Source: a virus
Virus record (IMG/VR): IMGVR_UViG_3300044614_001117
Span: 1 to 49,134 of that record
Length of the DNA: 49,134 bases
Reading direction: 5' to 3' (one strand)
Shown: positions 9,790 through 18,764 of the stretch, one piece after another
How positions within the stretch are numbered: the stretch's first letter is position 1
Layout of the letters: each line of letters begins with the position of its first letter
Notes under the pieces: model-generated
What the model saw: only the letters and a program-made list of their open reading frames with translations
Databases searched by the model: none
What the model was told of the DNA's origin: nothing
Program-made: the position numbers and the translations under genes

Positions 9790-9828
9790 ATTTGCTTCGA
9801 ATCAATACAGATACTAACTAACAAACTA

Positions 9829-10749
9829 TCAAGAGTTGGGAGCAGTCTGTGGATCTGCAACGGTAGTTGTAGTTTCTGAAACCACAGGGGTTTCTTCGAC
9901 TGCTGGTGTTGGAGGCACTGATTGTTCTTTTGTTTCATCTTTTTTATCTTCATCTAGTACAATAGGATTTCCATCATCATCCAAAAACGGTTGTGTTTCA
10001 ACTAAATATTCTCCATCTTTATCAACCCTATTACCAAACTTATCCACAAAATTTCCTTGCTCATCAACGTACCTACCATTTTCATCGACCAGCCTACCAT
10101 CAGCATCTGTTAATTTTCCTTCTTTATTAATGTAACGTAATTTGTCATCAATGAATTTATACTTTTTCAAGAATTTATTTTCTGGCAAATTCAGTTCATA
10201 ATCATTATCTAAACCGTATAACATAGAGGCCAAATGTTGTGCTCCAACAATTGCGACCTCTTCATTAGACCTATTTAGATAGTCCTCCATACTGCTGAAA
10301 TATGGCTGTTTCTCGCTATTATTATACACCAAGCATACTGAGACCAGATAATTAAATCTGGCATTATCAGCCTGGCCTTCTGCGCTATGATTATCTAAAG
10401 ACGTTCTTACTGCGATAAGAGAACGAATTTCATCTCTATCTCTTTTCATTTGAATAGCTATAGATCTGGCTTCTTTTACTGAAATACCGCCTTTTGCTAG
10501 CTTTCTTTCAGAATCTAGTATATCCTGTTGCAGCTTATTGAACTTGATCTGTTTGTCTTGGTTCCAAAGGCCTTGTTCTTCTAATAAGTCATCCATTTTA
10601 GCTCTTACTACACACTTAGATTTAATGGCGTCTGTGAAAGCCTGATTATAAATCTTTTGAGCTTCTCTCTGGTCGTGTATGGTGGGTGTTTTCACCATGA
10701 AATCCACATCTTTACCGTCAATCTTAATCTTAAAAGTCTTAGCCTTCAT
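9829..10749 (-). CDS. Putative tail assembly chaperone with heptapeptide repeats
   Basis: A 306-residue protein directly upstream of the tape measure gene, the usual place for tail assembly chaperones. The N-terminal 200 residues are mostly charged helices and begin with a beta-like segment (KTFKIKIDGKDVDF). Residues 210-251 are six consecutive seven-residue repeats of the type xGxxVD(E/K). The C-terminal 45 residues are rich in Pro, Thr, Val and Glu and look disordered. The start overlaps the upstream gene by 11 bases. The chaperone role rests on position and size; no frameshifted extension could be established. Confidence 0.45.
   Translation of the reverse strand: MKAKTFKIKIDGKDVDFMVKTPTIHDQREAQKIYNQAFTDAIKSKCVVRAKMDDLLEEQGLWNQDKQIKFNKLQQDILDSERKLAKGGISVKEARSIAIQMKRDRDEIRSLIAVRTSLDNHSAEGQADNARFNYLVSVCLVYNNSEKQPYFSSMEDYLNRSNEEVAIVGAQHLASMLYGLDNDYELNLPENKFLKKYKFIDDKLRYINKEGKLTDADGRLVDENGRYVDEQGNFVDKFGNRVDKDGEYLVETQPFLDDDGNPIVLDEDKKDETKEQSVPPTPAVEETPVVSETTTTVADPQTAPNS
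9997..10122 (-). repeat. Six tandem heptapeptide repeats (21-base coding units)
   Basis: Codes for EGKLTDA, DGRLVDE, NGRYVDE, QGNFVDK, FGNRVDK and DGEYLVE, residues 210-251 of the 306-residue protein. Gly at position 2 and mostly Val-Asp at positions 5-6 are constant. The periodicity suggests a solenoid or a metal-binding acidic rod. Confidence 0.85.
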
Positions 10750-11056
10750 AGTCTTCTCCTGTTTCTGGATAGTTTGGTTTTACGTAGAATTTGTAATTAT
10801 ATCTGTATTTTGATCTAATAAATTTGGTTATTTCTGAAATAGCCGAACGCATCTGATGATTACCATTATTTAATATAAGCATCCTGGTGCGTTCCCACAA
10901 GTCTCTAAAATCTAATTCTTTTTCTGTTAATTCATCTTCGTTTTTTGTATGTCCCCATAAATGACCAAAAGCATCTTCAAATTTAGCTAATGATCCTATC
11001 ATGGTGGTTTGGAATCTTTTTTCTATATTATAATAGATTTCATTTTCATGGTTCAT
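10739..11056 (-). CDS. Small conserved-looking tail-region protein, function unknown
   Basis: A 105-residue soluble, mostly helical protein with a Trp/His-rich segment (FGHLWGHTKNEDELTEKE). It starts at ATG 11056, two bases after the stop of the 351-residue gene, and its end overlaps the next gene by 11 bases, so the genes are translationally coupled. Its place between tail tube and tape measure suggests tail or baseplate assembly. I do not recognise a family. Confidence 0.6.
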   Translation of the reverse strand: MNHENEIYYNIEKRFQTTMIGSLAKFEDAFGHLWGHTKNEDELTEKELDFRDLWERTRMLILNNGNHQMRSAISEITKFIRSKYRYNYKFYVKPNYPETGEDYEG

Positions 11057-11058
11057 AA

Positions 11059-12114
11059 TTATTTCCTATTTAAAGAGCTTCGTTTTTCATTTAACTGTTG
11101 AATTAATTCTCTTTGAACATCTGGCAATTGAGCTTCGCTAATACCATCTTCATTAGTTGAATTAATTGCACTAAATTTTTCTTTCATCCTGTGTCTAGCT
11201 ACAGGATCATTATTACTCAAAATTTCTTTGGTTTCTTCAGCAGAACTACTAACAAAAAAGACCTCATTGGCTTTTTTCATCTTTGGACTATTCAATAGAC
11301 TATCAGTTTTTTGTTTAGTTTTGGCTTGATCATTTTTACGTTTTTGGAATATCATCCAGCCATCCAAAGCATCTTCATCATCTATAATATTATCTGGTGG
11401 ACATTCTGGATGTTCATAAACAGAATCAAACATTTTAGATAGATTTACTAGTGCTCGTTGCTCGTCAGTCCACTCAAAAACAGTACCGTCAAATATTTTT
11501 TGTTTATTAGCAGCAGACCAGTAAGACTTCCACATTTCTGATCTAGCAAGAGCCCTTATCTCACTCAGTGTTGGTAGAGAAGAGGCTATTTTAGCTGCGA
11601 TATTGTTAAGAAAGATAGAGTTTTGGGGATTTTTCCCCTGAAATACTTTACGTTTTTTATGATACAAAGTATTCATGATAATAAATTCATTCCTTATTCT
11701 TCCAGCATAAGCTTCCAGTGTGTATTGATCCAAAGAATGCTTAGTGCTTAATGCCCTGTCTTTTTGAGTATTAATACTGCTAATCTGTTTCTTAATATCC
11801 TTCTTTTTTTGTGGCTGAATAAAATTTTGGTATAATTCAACCTTAAGATTGTCCAGTCTTGTTTCCATTTGTTTCAATACTTCATTATTTTCTAATTTCC
11901 AAATTCCATTGTCAATTAAAATATATTCTGTATCTTGCATTAAAATCCAATCACTATAAAGGTGTTCTTGATACACCCTGTTATATAGTAAGTCTGCCTT
12001 ATATTTTAAAGAGACGGAAGGTCTTTTTAGACTATAAAGCTTATTCTCATGCTCAATATACAGAAAGCCGGCGACAATTCTGGATAATAATTTATCATTA
12101 TCACTGCGTATCAT
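11059..12114 (-). CDS. Tail-region protein of unknown function, 351 residues
   Basis: The N-terminal 80 residues look like a beta-rich domain (FLYIEHENKLYSLKRPS). They are followed by a long charged coiled-coil-like region (residues about 80-200) and an acidic, polar C-terminal tail. There is no signal peptide or membrane segment. The start at 12114 overlaps the preceding 56-residue gene by 14 bases. It sits between tail tube and tape measure, where tail chaperones and tape-measure-binding proteins are usually encoded. The function is inferred only from position. Confidence 0.6.
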   Translation of the reverse strand: MIRSDNDKLLSRIVAGFLYIEHENKLYSLKRPSVSLKYKADLLYNRVYQEHLYSDWILMQDTEYILIDNGIWKLENNEVLKQMETRLDNLKVELYQNFIQPQKKKDIKKQISSINTQKDRALSTKHSLDQYTLEAYAGRIRNEFIIMNTLYHKKRKVFQGKNPQNSIFLNNIAAKIASSLPTLSEIRALARSEMWKSYWSAANKQKIFDGTVFEWTDEQRALVNLSKMFDSVYEHPECPPDNIIDDEDALDGWMIFQKRKNDQAKTKQKTDSLLNSPKMKKANEVFFVSSSAEETKEILSNNDPVARHRMKEKFSAINSTNEDGISEAQLPDVQRELIQQLNEKRSSLNRK

Positions 12115-12271
12115 CGCTAGGGTACGAAGAATCCTTAGAAAGTTTCTTCTTTAGTTCCTGTATTTCCTGATCTTTTTCTTGTAGTTTTTTTTGAAAAGTT
12201 TCCAAAATCTTCTGTGCCTGAACAACATCTACATACAATCTTCCGATTGTTAAAAATAAATCATCCATCAT
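12101..12271 (-). CDS. Small coiled-coil protein, 56 residues
   Basis: It starts MMDDLFLTIGRLYVDV and continues as a Lys/Glu/Gln-rich helix that would form a coiled coil. Two ATGs lie in tandem: AGGAG at 12277-12281 is 5 bases before the first (12271) and 8 bases before the second (12268), so either could serve. The stop TGA at 12101-12103 overlaps the start region of the 351-residue gene by 14 bases, giving tight coupling. Amphipathicity, a strong Shine-Dalgarno site and coupling support a real gene. It may be a small tail-assembly factor. Confidence 0.7.
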   Translation of the reverse strand: MMDDLFLTIGRLYVDVVQAQKILETFQKKLQEKDQEIQELKKKLSKDSSYPSDDTQ

Positions 12272-12327
12272 GTAATCTCCTAAGTCTTAAATTTAATTCC
12301 TTAATCTAACCGATATTTTTAAACTAA

Positions 12328-13596
12328 TCAAACTGTACTGCCAGGACCGCCTCCGGCAGTACCGGTTCCGCCAGTGCTGAATGTCGGAGTCGTACCTTCA
12401 AGACCACTTGCTGTTCTACCGCAGGTGTTAAAGCCTCTGCCACTATAAGGAGCAGCTGTAACAGTAATCTTAGCACCTTGATCAACATAGAAGTTATTAT
12501 ATCCGGTGAAGCTGTAGGTTACGGTAACGTTACCACCACCAGTATCTCCACCACTATAGTTAACACTTGTTAATCTGTTGTTCTTTCCTAGATAGAAATT
12601 CATACCTTTGGCACCATTGGAATCGCTAGCCGATGGTCCGCACAATCTAAGATAAATTTCTCTGGCTTGAAGATTTCTAGTATTGGCAGCACATGCACTA
12701 GCACTACCGAAATTACTTGCACTAACATCAAAGTCAGTAGCAATTACTTCAAATTCACTAGTAACTTCTAATGGAACATTAACGAATCGAGTATAAGGAT
12801 TTCTGCTACCTAGTTCAAATAGTGGTTCACGACCAAGATCGCAACTAACAGTTAGACTTGTGATATGGGGAACAACATTCTTTGCGCCATCATGTGGCAT
12901 GATTATGCCGCCATCCCAAGATGTTAAGCCTGATGGTAGTACCGAATCACCAAGGTTAATGTTCCATCTACGAGCAATACCTGTGGCCCTTAAGTTATTG
13001 AAACCTTCTGTTTGAGCATCACTTGGATGTACTTGTTCACTAGCAGTACTAGCTGTTAGATTCGGAGAATCGGTAACACCAGCGCCAGTATACCATACTT
13101 TGTTATTTCCTACTAGTGTTGCTTCTTCTGTAAAATTACCGTCGGTAGCAAATGTATATGTAATAGATGACAAATACATACCTGTCATCTTTACAGCATA
13201 CTTGAGTGTACCTGTAGCATTTTGATTGTCGATATCACTACCAACTAACAAGCGAACGTTGCATCTACGGGAAGCAAGCTCAAGAATATTTTTGCCGGTT
13301 GTGGAGTAGGAACTACCGCCGCAAGCCAACTTATATATTGGATCTGTATAATCAATAACTTTATTTAATGTTACTTCAATTTCGGGATTATCATCGAGCA
13401 CGTCATATTGATCAAATTCACCGAGTTGGAAGACGTTTTCAAGGTTGAAGTTGGTGGAAATGCCTACGCTCTGAACGCCAAACACGCCTTTCCAAGTACC
13501 AACAGCTTCAGGATTAGCAGCATCGATACCAGGACCATTAACGCCTTGCATTTGAACAGCTTGTACGGCATAATAAATTCTATTTGCACTTGCCAT
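12328..13596 (-). CDS. Major tail tube protein (likely)
   Basis: A 422-residue beta-rich protein, poor in Lys and rich in Gly, Thr, Ser and Asn. The segment QSVGISTNFNLENVFQLGE and the following EVTLNKVID are typical of phage tail tube proteins, in which a beta-sandwich protomer stacks as rings. The C-terminal 60 residues are a Gly/Thr-rich beta domain ending in a flexible Gly tail, perhaps a surface-exposed extra domain. GAGGTGA sits 4 bases before the ATG. A RGTGTAY promoter-like motif lies 73 bases upstream, so tube production may have its own transcript. The gene is followed by the small tail-assembly candidates and the tape measure, as expected. Confidence 0.7.
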   Translation of the reverse strand: MASANRIYYAVQAVQMQGVNGPGIDAANPEAVGTWKGVFGVQSVGISTNFNLENVFQLGEFDQYDVLDDNPEIEVTLNKVIDYTDPIYKLACGGSSYSTTGKNILELASRRCNVRLLVGSDIDNQNATGTLKYAVKMTGMYLSSITYTFATDGNFTEEATLVGNNKVWYTGAGVTDSPNLTASTASEQVHPSDAQTEGFNNLRATGIARRWNINLGDSVLPSGLTSWDGGIIMPHDGAKNVVPHITSLTVSCDLGREPLFELGSRNPYTRFVNVPLEVTSEFEVIATDFDVSASNFGSASACAANTRNLQAREIYLRLCGPSASDSNGAKGMNFYLGKNNRLTSVNYSGGDTGGGNVTVTYSFTGYNNFYVDQGAKITVTAAPYSGRGFNTCGRTASGLEGTTPTFSTGGTGTAGGGPGSTV

Positions 13597-13663
13597 TTCT
13601 CACCTCATAAAAAATGTTATTGAGTTTGTATTGTTATTTGAAGTAGTCTGTTAGAGAACTAGA

Positions 13664-13675
13664 TAATTGTACACC
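13664..13675 (-). promoter_or_regulatory. Candidate phage promoter motif (RGTGTAY class)
   Basis: The minus strand reads GGTGTACAATTA, 73 bases before the tail tube start. It matches the site before the zinc-ribbon gene (15813-15824) at 11 of 12 positions. Confidence 0.45.
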
Positions 13676-13687
13676 AGATGATTAAGT

Positions 13688-14638
13688 TTACAAAATAATT
13701 TTGACGCCCAATCTTATTGTACTATAATACACCTTATTATTCAAAGATTCCATATCCATTACAGTAATATTATCAATATGGCCTATTCTCCATAAATATT
13801 CGCTAGAGTCATCGACCAATTGGTTATAATTTTGACCATATATATTTTTAGAGCCATTGGGATTCAACGGATAAACTTTATTAGCTACAACTTTATTAAT
13901 ATCATACAGTCTTATTTCTTTGTCTTTTTGCAGTCTAATTATGTCTATAATGTTATTTTTATCAACATAATTTTCTGTAAAAACATGCAAAAGTACATCT
14001 TGATCAGCCCAGTACTTTTTAGTGCCTAGCTCATATGGCTTAAAGTTGGATTCTGCGACTGGTTCTATAACTACACACGGCATCTGGATCCTATGGTTAG
14101 ACGGAATAGCAGCATCAACATCTCCTCGCTTGTAGGTCAATTGCTGTAACTCTTTCCAATCATTTAGATTATCATTAGCTTTGTATGTTTGTATAGTGCG
14201 AAAACAATAATTCATCTCTACTGAAGCATTGGCTGGTAAACCACTAGGGAACGTTACCCTACCCAATTCATAATTGAAAGAATAAGGGTATTGAGGATTT
14301 CCAGTAGGACCAGGAACAAATGTATTGTTCACGTATACGCCACTGATAGCTATTGGAGCCGATCCATTAAAATTAATCCCGGATTCATACACCCATTGTT
14401 TTTTAAAGGTTTCCCAAACTCTGTTCTTTTGCAAAGATGGGTCTTGTCTAAGGGCTAATTTATGAAATGCTGCTGTACTGTTAATATTGCTGGATGGTCG
14501 AGAAATATTGACAAATCCACCAATATTAATAAACCCCCAATCTAAAAAGCTTTTTAAATTATGCTCTAGTTGAGTATATAAATAATAGTTGCCAATACTT
14601 TCAACATTTTGAAAATTTGGATTAAAATCACAACTCAT
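13688..14638 (-). CDS. Neck or tail-completion protein candidate
   Basis: A 316-residue protein with beta-strand-rich composition and central motifs such as ISGVYVN and YELGRVTFPSGLP, which resemble beta-sandwich tail proteins. The start ATG overlaps the stop of the upstream gene by 4 bases (ATGA arrangement). It lies directly before the tail tube gene, where tail terminator or tail completion proteins usually are. No catalytic motif is seen. The exact role is inferred from gene order. Confidence 0.5.
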   Translation of the reverse strand: MSCDFNPNFQNVESIGNYYLYTQLEHNLKSFLDWGFINIGGFVNISRPSSNINSTAAFHKLALRQDPSLQKNRVWETFKKQWVYESGINFNGSAPIAISGVYVNNTFVPGPTGNPQYPYSFNYELGRVTFPSGLPANASVEMNYCFRTIQTYKANDNLNDWKELQQLTYKRGDVDAAIPSNHRIQMPCVVIEPVAESNFKPYELGTKKYWADQDVLLHVFTENYVDKNNIIDIIRLQKDKEIRLYDINKVVANKVYPLNPNGSKNIYGQNYNQLVDDSSEYLWRIGHIDNITVMDMESLNNKVYYSTIRLGVKIIL

Positions 14639-15300
14639 ACAATAGCTCTTTCTATTTGCTGAATAATAATAGAGTTAATTTCATCAGATAATGAGTCTAT
14701 GGCTCTAGTTACCCAGTTATTAGTTATGGTGCCGGCAAATTCTGGAGGAACTCTCCAATTAGAAGATGAATCACTTCTCATAATAGCATACCCCGTTCTA
14801 GAGTATGGATTTGGCCCTAATACTACCTTATAATCCTTAACCAAAACTTTACCTCCGTCTTTCAATAGCCATTGCAACCAAGGTAATGAATATCCTCTAT
14901 CGGTATCTATCATAGAGGCCTCAGCCAAAGACAAAACATCTTGTAGGTTGGATGCAATCATTCCTAAAGAAAAGCCTCCAGATAATCCAGCATTATTTAT
15001 TTTGATAGGCTTCATGTCAATATTAATATTATTGCTCCATGTATCTACTATTTTATCGGCTTGATTTTGACTATCATATAAGCCAAATTCAAATTTTAAT
15101 TGACCATTTAATAAAGATTGGTACTCAGGAGTATTTTTAATGGTCTTATTTATTAGCTCTTGTATATTTTTAGTTATATTGGGTAATGCTTTACGGAATG
15201 TTTGTTCAACATCTTCTTGCAGAGCTTCTAAAATCAATTTTCTGATAGTAGAGTCAGATTCTATTAATCTAACTGAGTATTTCACTACTTTTGGCTCCAT
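14635..15300 (-). CDS. Tail completion / minor structural protein candidate
   Basis: A 221-residue protein. The N-terminus is helical and charged. The C-terminal third contains NWRVPPEFAGTITNNWVTRAID, which recalls the conserved end of HK97 gp10-like tail completion proteins. It overlaps the upstream zinc-ribbon gene by 16 bases and the downstream gene by 4, forming a coupled trio before the tail tube. Confidence 0.5.
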   Translation of the reverse strand: MEPKVVKYSVRLIESDSTIRKLILEALQEDVEQTFRKALPNITKNIQELINKTIKNTPEYQSLLNGQLKFEFGLYDSQNQADKIVDTWSNNINIDMKPIKINNAGLSGGFSLGMIASNLQDVLSLAEASMIDTDRGYSLPWLQWLLKDGGKVLVKDYKVVLGPNPYSRTGYAIMRSDSSSNWRVPPEFAGTITNNWVTRAIDSLSDEINSIIIQQIERAIV

Positions 15301-15788
15301 ATGGCAAATAAATAATTAGTATCTCCAAATCCCATAGGTTGTGGTGCTCCAGATAATGTATACGGAGTTGTATCATCAGAACCAAATGTTATATAATCTG
15401 CACTAATTAATTTATTTAGCAATTCTGTCTTGCATAGTGTCTGAACAGTACCTCCATCAGCAACTCTTACAGTCTTAGAACCCCAATCATACCACGTACT
15501 AGTATTGGCTATTACTCCTAAGTATACTGTCTCTATAACATTAGAGTCAATATATCCTTTACCTAAACATACAGGACACAATGAGTTTTCTTCAAATGGT
15601 TGTGGACCAACACCATTGTATATGTTCGATGATCTGTTAGTAATAGGATCCATTTCGCAGTTACCACAATAGATAGGCTTAGTGGATCCATATTTAAGTT
15701 TGCATGGAATAGTTAGTGCATCTTTTAGCAATAGGGAGTCTATAGCTTGATTAAATAGTTCTTTCATCTGCGGAGTAATAAATTGCAT
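15285..15788 (-). CDS. Zinc-ribbon neck protein candidate
   Basis: A 167-residue protein with two Cys pairs, CGNC and CPVCLGKG, joined by a segment with NGVGPQPF. This is a zinc-ribbon layout common in phage neck or head-completion proteins. The ATG at 15788 is preferred because GAGG lies 6 bases before it, whereas the in-frame ATG at 15800 overlaps that site. The rest is beta-rich (VYLGVIANTSTWYDWGS). A RGTGTAY motif 30 bases upstream suggests that it begins a transcript. Structural binding of Zn is inferred. Confidence 0.6.
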   Translation of the reverse strand: MQFITPQMKELFNQAIDSLLLKDALTIPCKLKYGSTKPIYCGNCEMDPITNRSSNIYNGVGPQPFEENSLCPVCLGKGYIDSNVIETVYLGVIANTSTWYDWGSKTVRVADGGTVQTLCKTELLNKLISADYITFGSDDTTPYTLSGAPQPMGFGDTNYLFAIWSQK

Positions 15789-15812
15789 ATAAAACCTCAT
15801 AAGAAGATTGCT

Positions 15813-15824
15813 TAATTATACACC
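15813..15824 (-). promoter_or_regulatory. Candidate phage promoter motif (RGTGTAY class)
   Basis: The minus strand reads GGTGTATAATTA in the gap between the glycosyltransferase and the zinc-ribbon gene. It contains a perfect TATAAT, 30 bases before the chosen start. Confidence 0.5.
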
Positions 15825-15835
15825 GTACCAAATAA

Positions 15836-16780
15836 TTAGCAATAATATGAATTTTCGGCTATTTTGTTGTATCTTTTCCAAAATCCATTATATGATTTAT
15901 GTTTCCAGTTAATAAGTAAATCATTAAAATTAGTTTTACAATATATACCACTGACTAGTATATTAGTGTCTAAATAGCATCTATTATTATAACAGCATAT
16001 TAAATTATAGTGTTTTTGTTGTTCTGTATTCAAAATACTTATAGTATCGGTATTGGTTCCATTCACTATATGTTTTGCAGACAATCCTACTATGTATCCG
16101 AACACTCTTTCTAAGGAGTGCTCATACGTTGGTCCGAATCTATCAGAAGCTTTTCCAGATATTAATAAAGCATATAAATTATCTATAATCTTATCATTAA
16201 AATATTGCTGAAACAATTCTGTACGGGACCAAAAGATACTACCAGCAATGAATGTTAGATCTGTTCTCTGTGATTGATATTGATCTAGTCCTAGAGTGTC
16301 TTGTAGAATTTCTTGAATTAGTAATTGATTAAAACCCTCTTTATCTCTATTTAGCATTAATCCAGTATTTCCTATCATTCAAATATTTTTATTTGAATCT
16401 ATCATTTCTAGATTAGATAAAAAAATATCTTTATTACCTATTAATGAATGTACTAATAAAATTCTCCAATCAATATTTTTATGCTCTCCCCATAAGGATT
16501 GTTTAGAGTGCAATTTAATAAAATATGGATATTCAGAACTGTCAATATTTTTAAGTTGTAATAAGAATGGTCCGATATCTGAACCCTTATTAGGAAGTAT
16601 AGTCAGGTCATAGAAAAAATTTTTTTCTAATTTGAATCTGACAGATTCTTCTTTTTTAGTGATGTGATCGCATATTGCAACGCACAATTTTATGTAGGAA
16701 CTGATGGGCTTTAAAAGAGAAATATATTCATCTAATAATGAATCATCATACAAATACAACAATACTAATACTTTTGTCAT
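15836..16780 (-). pseudogene. RgpF-type glycosyltransferase interrupted by an in-frame TGA
   Basis: Two open frames, 16780-16379 (133 residues) and 16378-15836 (180 residues), are in the same reading frame and separated only by TGA at 16381-16379. The first half has LPNKGSDIGPFL and YFIKLHSKQS, and the second FIAGSIFWSRTELF. Together they match the order of rhamnan-synthesis protein F (RgpF, PF05045) glycosyltransferases, where a Gly would be expected at the TGA (NI-G-MIGNTG). One base change from GGA would explain it. The second half has an ATG right after the stop but no Shine-Dalgarno site. Either it is a broken gene or the stop is read through. The start overlaps the collagen-like gene by 4 bases. 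Confidence 0.65.
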
Positions 16781-17319
16781 ATCTTATTAATAAATACTGT
16801 TCCTGTCCATATAATGTTTTTTGAATTTATCCCATTTACAGCAAAAACTATAGTCCCAGTATTGCTATCTGTATTGATCGCAACAACAAGACTATTCATT
16901 CCGCTATCAGAAAAAATAAGTCCAGAATTAATCCAAGAAGACATAACTCCAGAGGAATTTCTTTTAACTGCTCCTTGTATATTAAAAGCTGCGGCCAAGT
17001 CATCAGTAACATTATAAGCAGAAACTGCCGCATAAAAAGATGATATAGATTTTTGAGGAATATACAGCGCAGTATTAGAGTCTGTATTTAAAAAATATGT
17101 ATTGCTATCAGTTGTTGCTCCGCTCAACTTAACGATCTCATTCGGCTTGCTAGGAGGTGCTGCCCTTCCTCTAGGTCCACGAGCGCCAGGAGGTCCGGGA
17201 GGACCATCTTTACCAGCAGGACCAGGAAAGCCGCTTGTAATTTCTATTATATTAGACTCAATAAAATTATCTATGACAGATAACCTATCTCCATCATTAA
17301 TGGCAATAATTTCTGCCAT
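16777..17319 (-). CDS. Collagen-like fibre protein with a receptor-tip-type C-terminus
   Basis: About 180 residues. A short N-terminal segment precedes eight uninterrupted Gly-X-Y triplets (from GFPGPAGKDG, about residues 30-53), which should form a trimeric collagen helix. The C-terminal 100 residues match the C-terminus of the giant fibre at 19367-22573 (shared features: IPxK, SAYNxT, NIxGAxxRN, xDxN, NIxW), so the two fibres probably end in the same trimeric tip fold. Tandem ATGs overlap the stop of the previous gene; AGGAGG lies 6 bases before the second (17319), which I chose, and 3 before the first (17322). Confidence 0.8.
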   Translation of the reverse strand: MAEIIAINDGDRLSVIDNFIESNIIEITSGFPGPAGKDGPPGPPGARGPRGRAAPPSKPNEIVKLSGATTDSNTYFLNTDSNTALYIPQKSISSFYAAVSAYNVTDDLAAAFNIQGAVKRNSSGVMSSWINSGLIFSDSGMNSLVVAINTDSNTGTIVFAVNGINSKNIIWTGTVFINKI

Positions 17320-18749
17320 CATTGACCTCCTGATGTGTTGTATTTAATAAGTTTTGGATTATTAACAGTTCCAGTAATAGAGCTTTCGATATTGAAAGAA
17401 GTGGTATTCGTCACTGTACTAAAAACAGGTGTGCTAGATATTGTTCTTGTTGTTGCGACCGTACCTGTTCCATTATCATATTCAATAATAATGATATCTC
17501 CATTATCTAAATTATATGTTGAATCACCACTTATGGTAACTGATGTTCCGGATAGAGTTATGTCTCTATGAATATCTCCACAGGCATTAAAATTAATGGC
17601 ACTATTCGATGATTCATTTTGGAAATATACTATTAGTTTTACTCCTCCTATCAGTCCAGAATCTTTTTCATTTTCATCAATAGAATATAGTTTCCAATCA
17701 CCAAAAACATTCATTCCCTCAAATGTCTTAAGCCCACTACCATATACGGTAATATTTTTATTAGAATCTGATGAATTAAAAGCACCATAGGGTAGAGGAA
17801 ATAATAGAGATGCTGGATTTGTACATCCTGGTAAAGCAGATGCTAAATTTTTATTCGCAATAAGCGTATTATTATAATCCATAACATTTGCAACTGTAGG
17901 TGCAGACCCATCAGGTCTAGTTATAGCATAGTCTGATAAAATAAAATTCAAATTTTTTGGTAAATTGTTATTAGAGAACTTATTTTTATCTAGCAATAAA
18001 ACTCCACTACCATTATGTGCTAATAACATGCGAACATCAGTAGGGTTAGAATGAGTAAAACCATCAAAGAAAACGTCTATACGTTCTATTATTCTTGACT
18101 CTGTGACAGTAACTCCTATAGGAAATGGACTGCTCTTTCCGTAGGGATTTTCATTATTAATAGTTACTCTATCTTGTAAATAAACAACTGTTGAATCTGT
18201 AGATGTATTAACTAAAGAATATATAACAGCATTTCCTCCTATAAATTCGCACGGAGAACCTACACAACTATCTAATATACTATAGCTTGAAAGGTTTAAC
18301 TCTGACCCAAATACTGGTTGAGATGATTCCTCTGTTATTGTGCAGCTCGGTATGGTCTCGGACGGTATTAGTCTGCGTCTCAATGTGATGGTTCCTTGTA
18401 ATAGTCTTTTAACAACCCTGGACCCTCCCGTATAAAATAAATCAGGAGAGGTTACTTCTAATTCATAACTAGCAGTATCCCACGTATAAGCATTTGTGGT
18501 TTCTGCTGGTAGTCTAAGCTTTATCAGTCCTTGATTTGGAATTATACTAAAAGAATAATTGGGAGTAGTAGTATTGCCAGTAGTGCTAAATGTAATCAAA
18601 TTGGTATTAGAGCCACTGAGAGGCTGAATTCTCATAACGACACAATAATTAGAAATATCAATAGGTACTTGAGACGAATTAAGATATTTAAAATCTATAG
18701 CAAAAATTGTTCCTTGCTCTATAGCAAAATTATATTCTGTAGCTGCCAT
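17319..18749 (-). CDS. Adsorption-region structural protein with a proprotein-convertase P-like domain
   Basis: A 476-residue protein. Residues 1-128 are a paralogue of the stand-alone 132-residue protein at 30937-31335 (shared: YxFxIEQGxxF, P-I-D, Y-x-LEVTSPD/LELQSPD, then GGxxxxxRLLxGTI). Residues about 195-378 resemble a P/Homo B domain, a beta-sandwich seen next to proteases and in secreted proteins: ERIDVFFDGFTHSNPTDVRMLL early, then GDWKLYSIDENEKDSGLIGG. The C-terminus is a further beta-rich module. AAGG lies 8 bases before the ATG. The N-terminal module probably anchors it to the virion and the rest is displayed. Confidence 0.65.
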   Translation of the reverse strand: MAATEYNFAIEQGTIFAIDFKYLNSSQVPIDISNYCVVMRIQPLSGSNTNLITFSTTGNTTTPNYSFSIIPNQGLIKLRLPAETTNAYTWDTASYELEVTSPDLFYTGGSRVVKRLLQGTITLRRRLIPSETIPSCTITEESSQPVFGSELNLSSYSILDSCVGSPCEFIGGNAVIYSLVNTSTDSTVVYLQDRVTINNENPYGKSSPFPIGVTVTESRIIERIDVFFDGFTHSNPTDVRMLLAHNGSGVLLLDKNKFSNNNLPKNLNFILSDYAITRPDGSAPTVANVMDYNNTLIANKNLASALPGCTNPASLLFPLPYGAFNSSDSNKNITVYGSGLKTFEGMNVFGDWKLYSIDENEKDSGLIGGVKLIVYFQNESSNSAINFNACGDIHRDITLSGTSVTISGDSTYNLDNGDIIIIEYDNGTGTVATTRTISSTPVFSTVTNTTSFNIESSITGTVNNPKLIKYNTSGGQ

Positions 18750-18764
18750 TTAAAATGCCTTATA

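Noticed and set aside
15836-16780. Recoding of TGA as Gly (as in Gracilibacteria/SR1) to explain the split glycosyltransferase
   Set aside because: TGA ends several other genes here, including the major capsid gene and the HTH gene before glmS, and Gly-rich genes of over 1,000 codons have no in-frame TGA. A local mutation or error is simpler.
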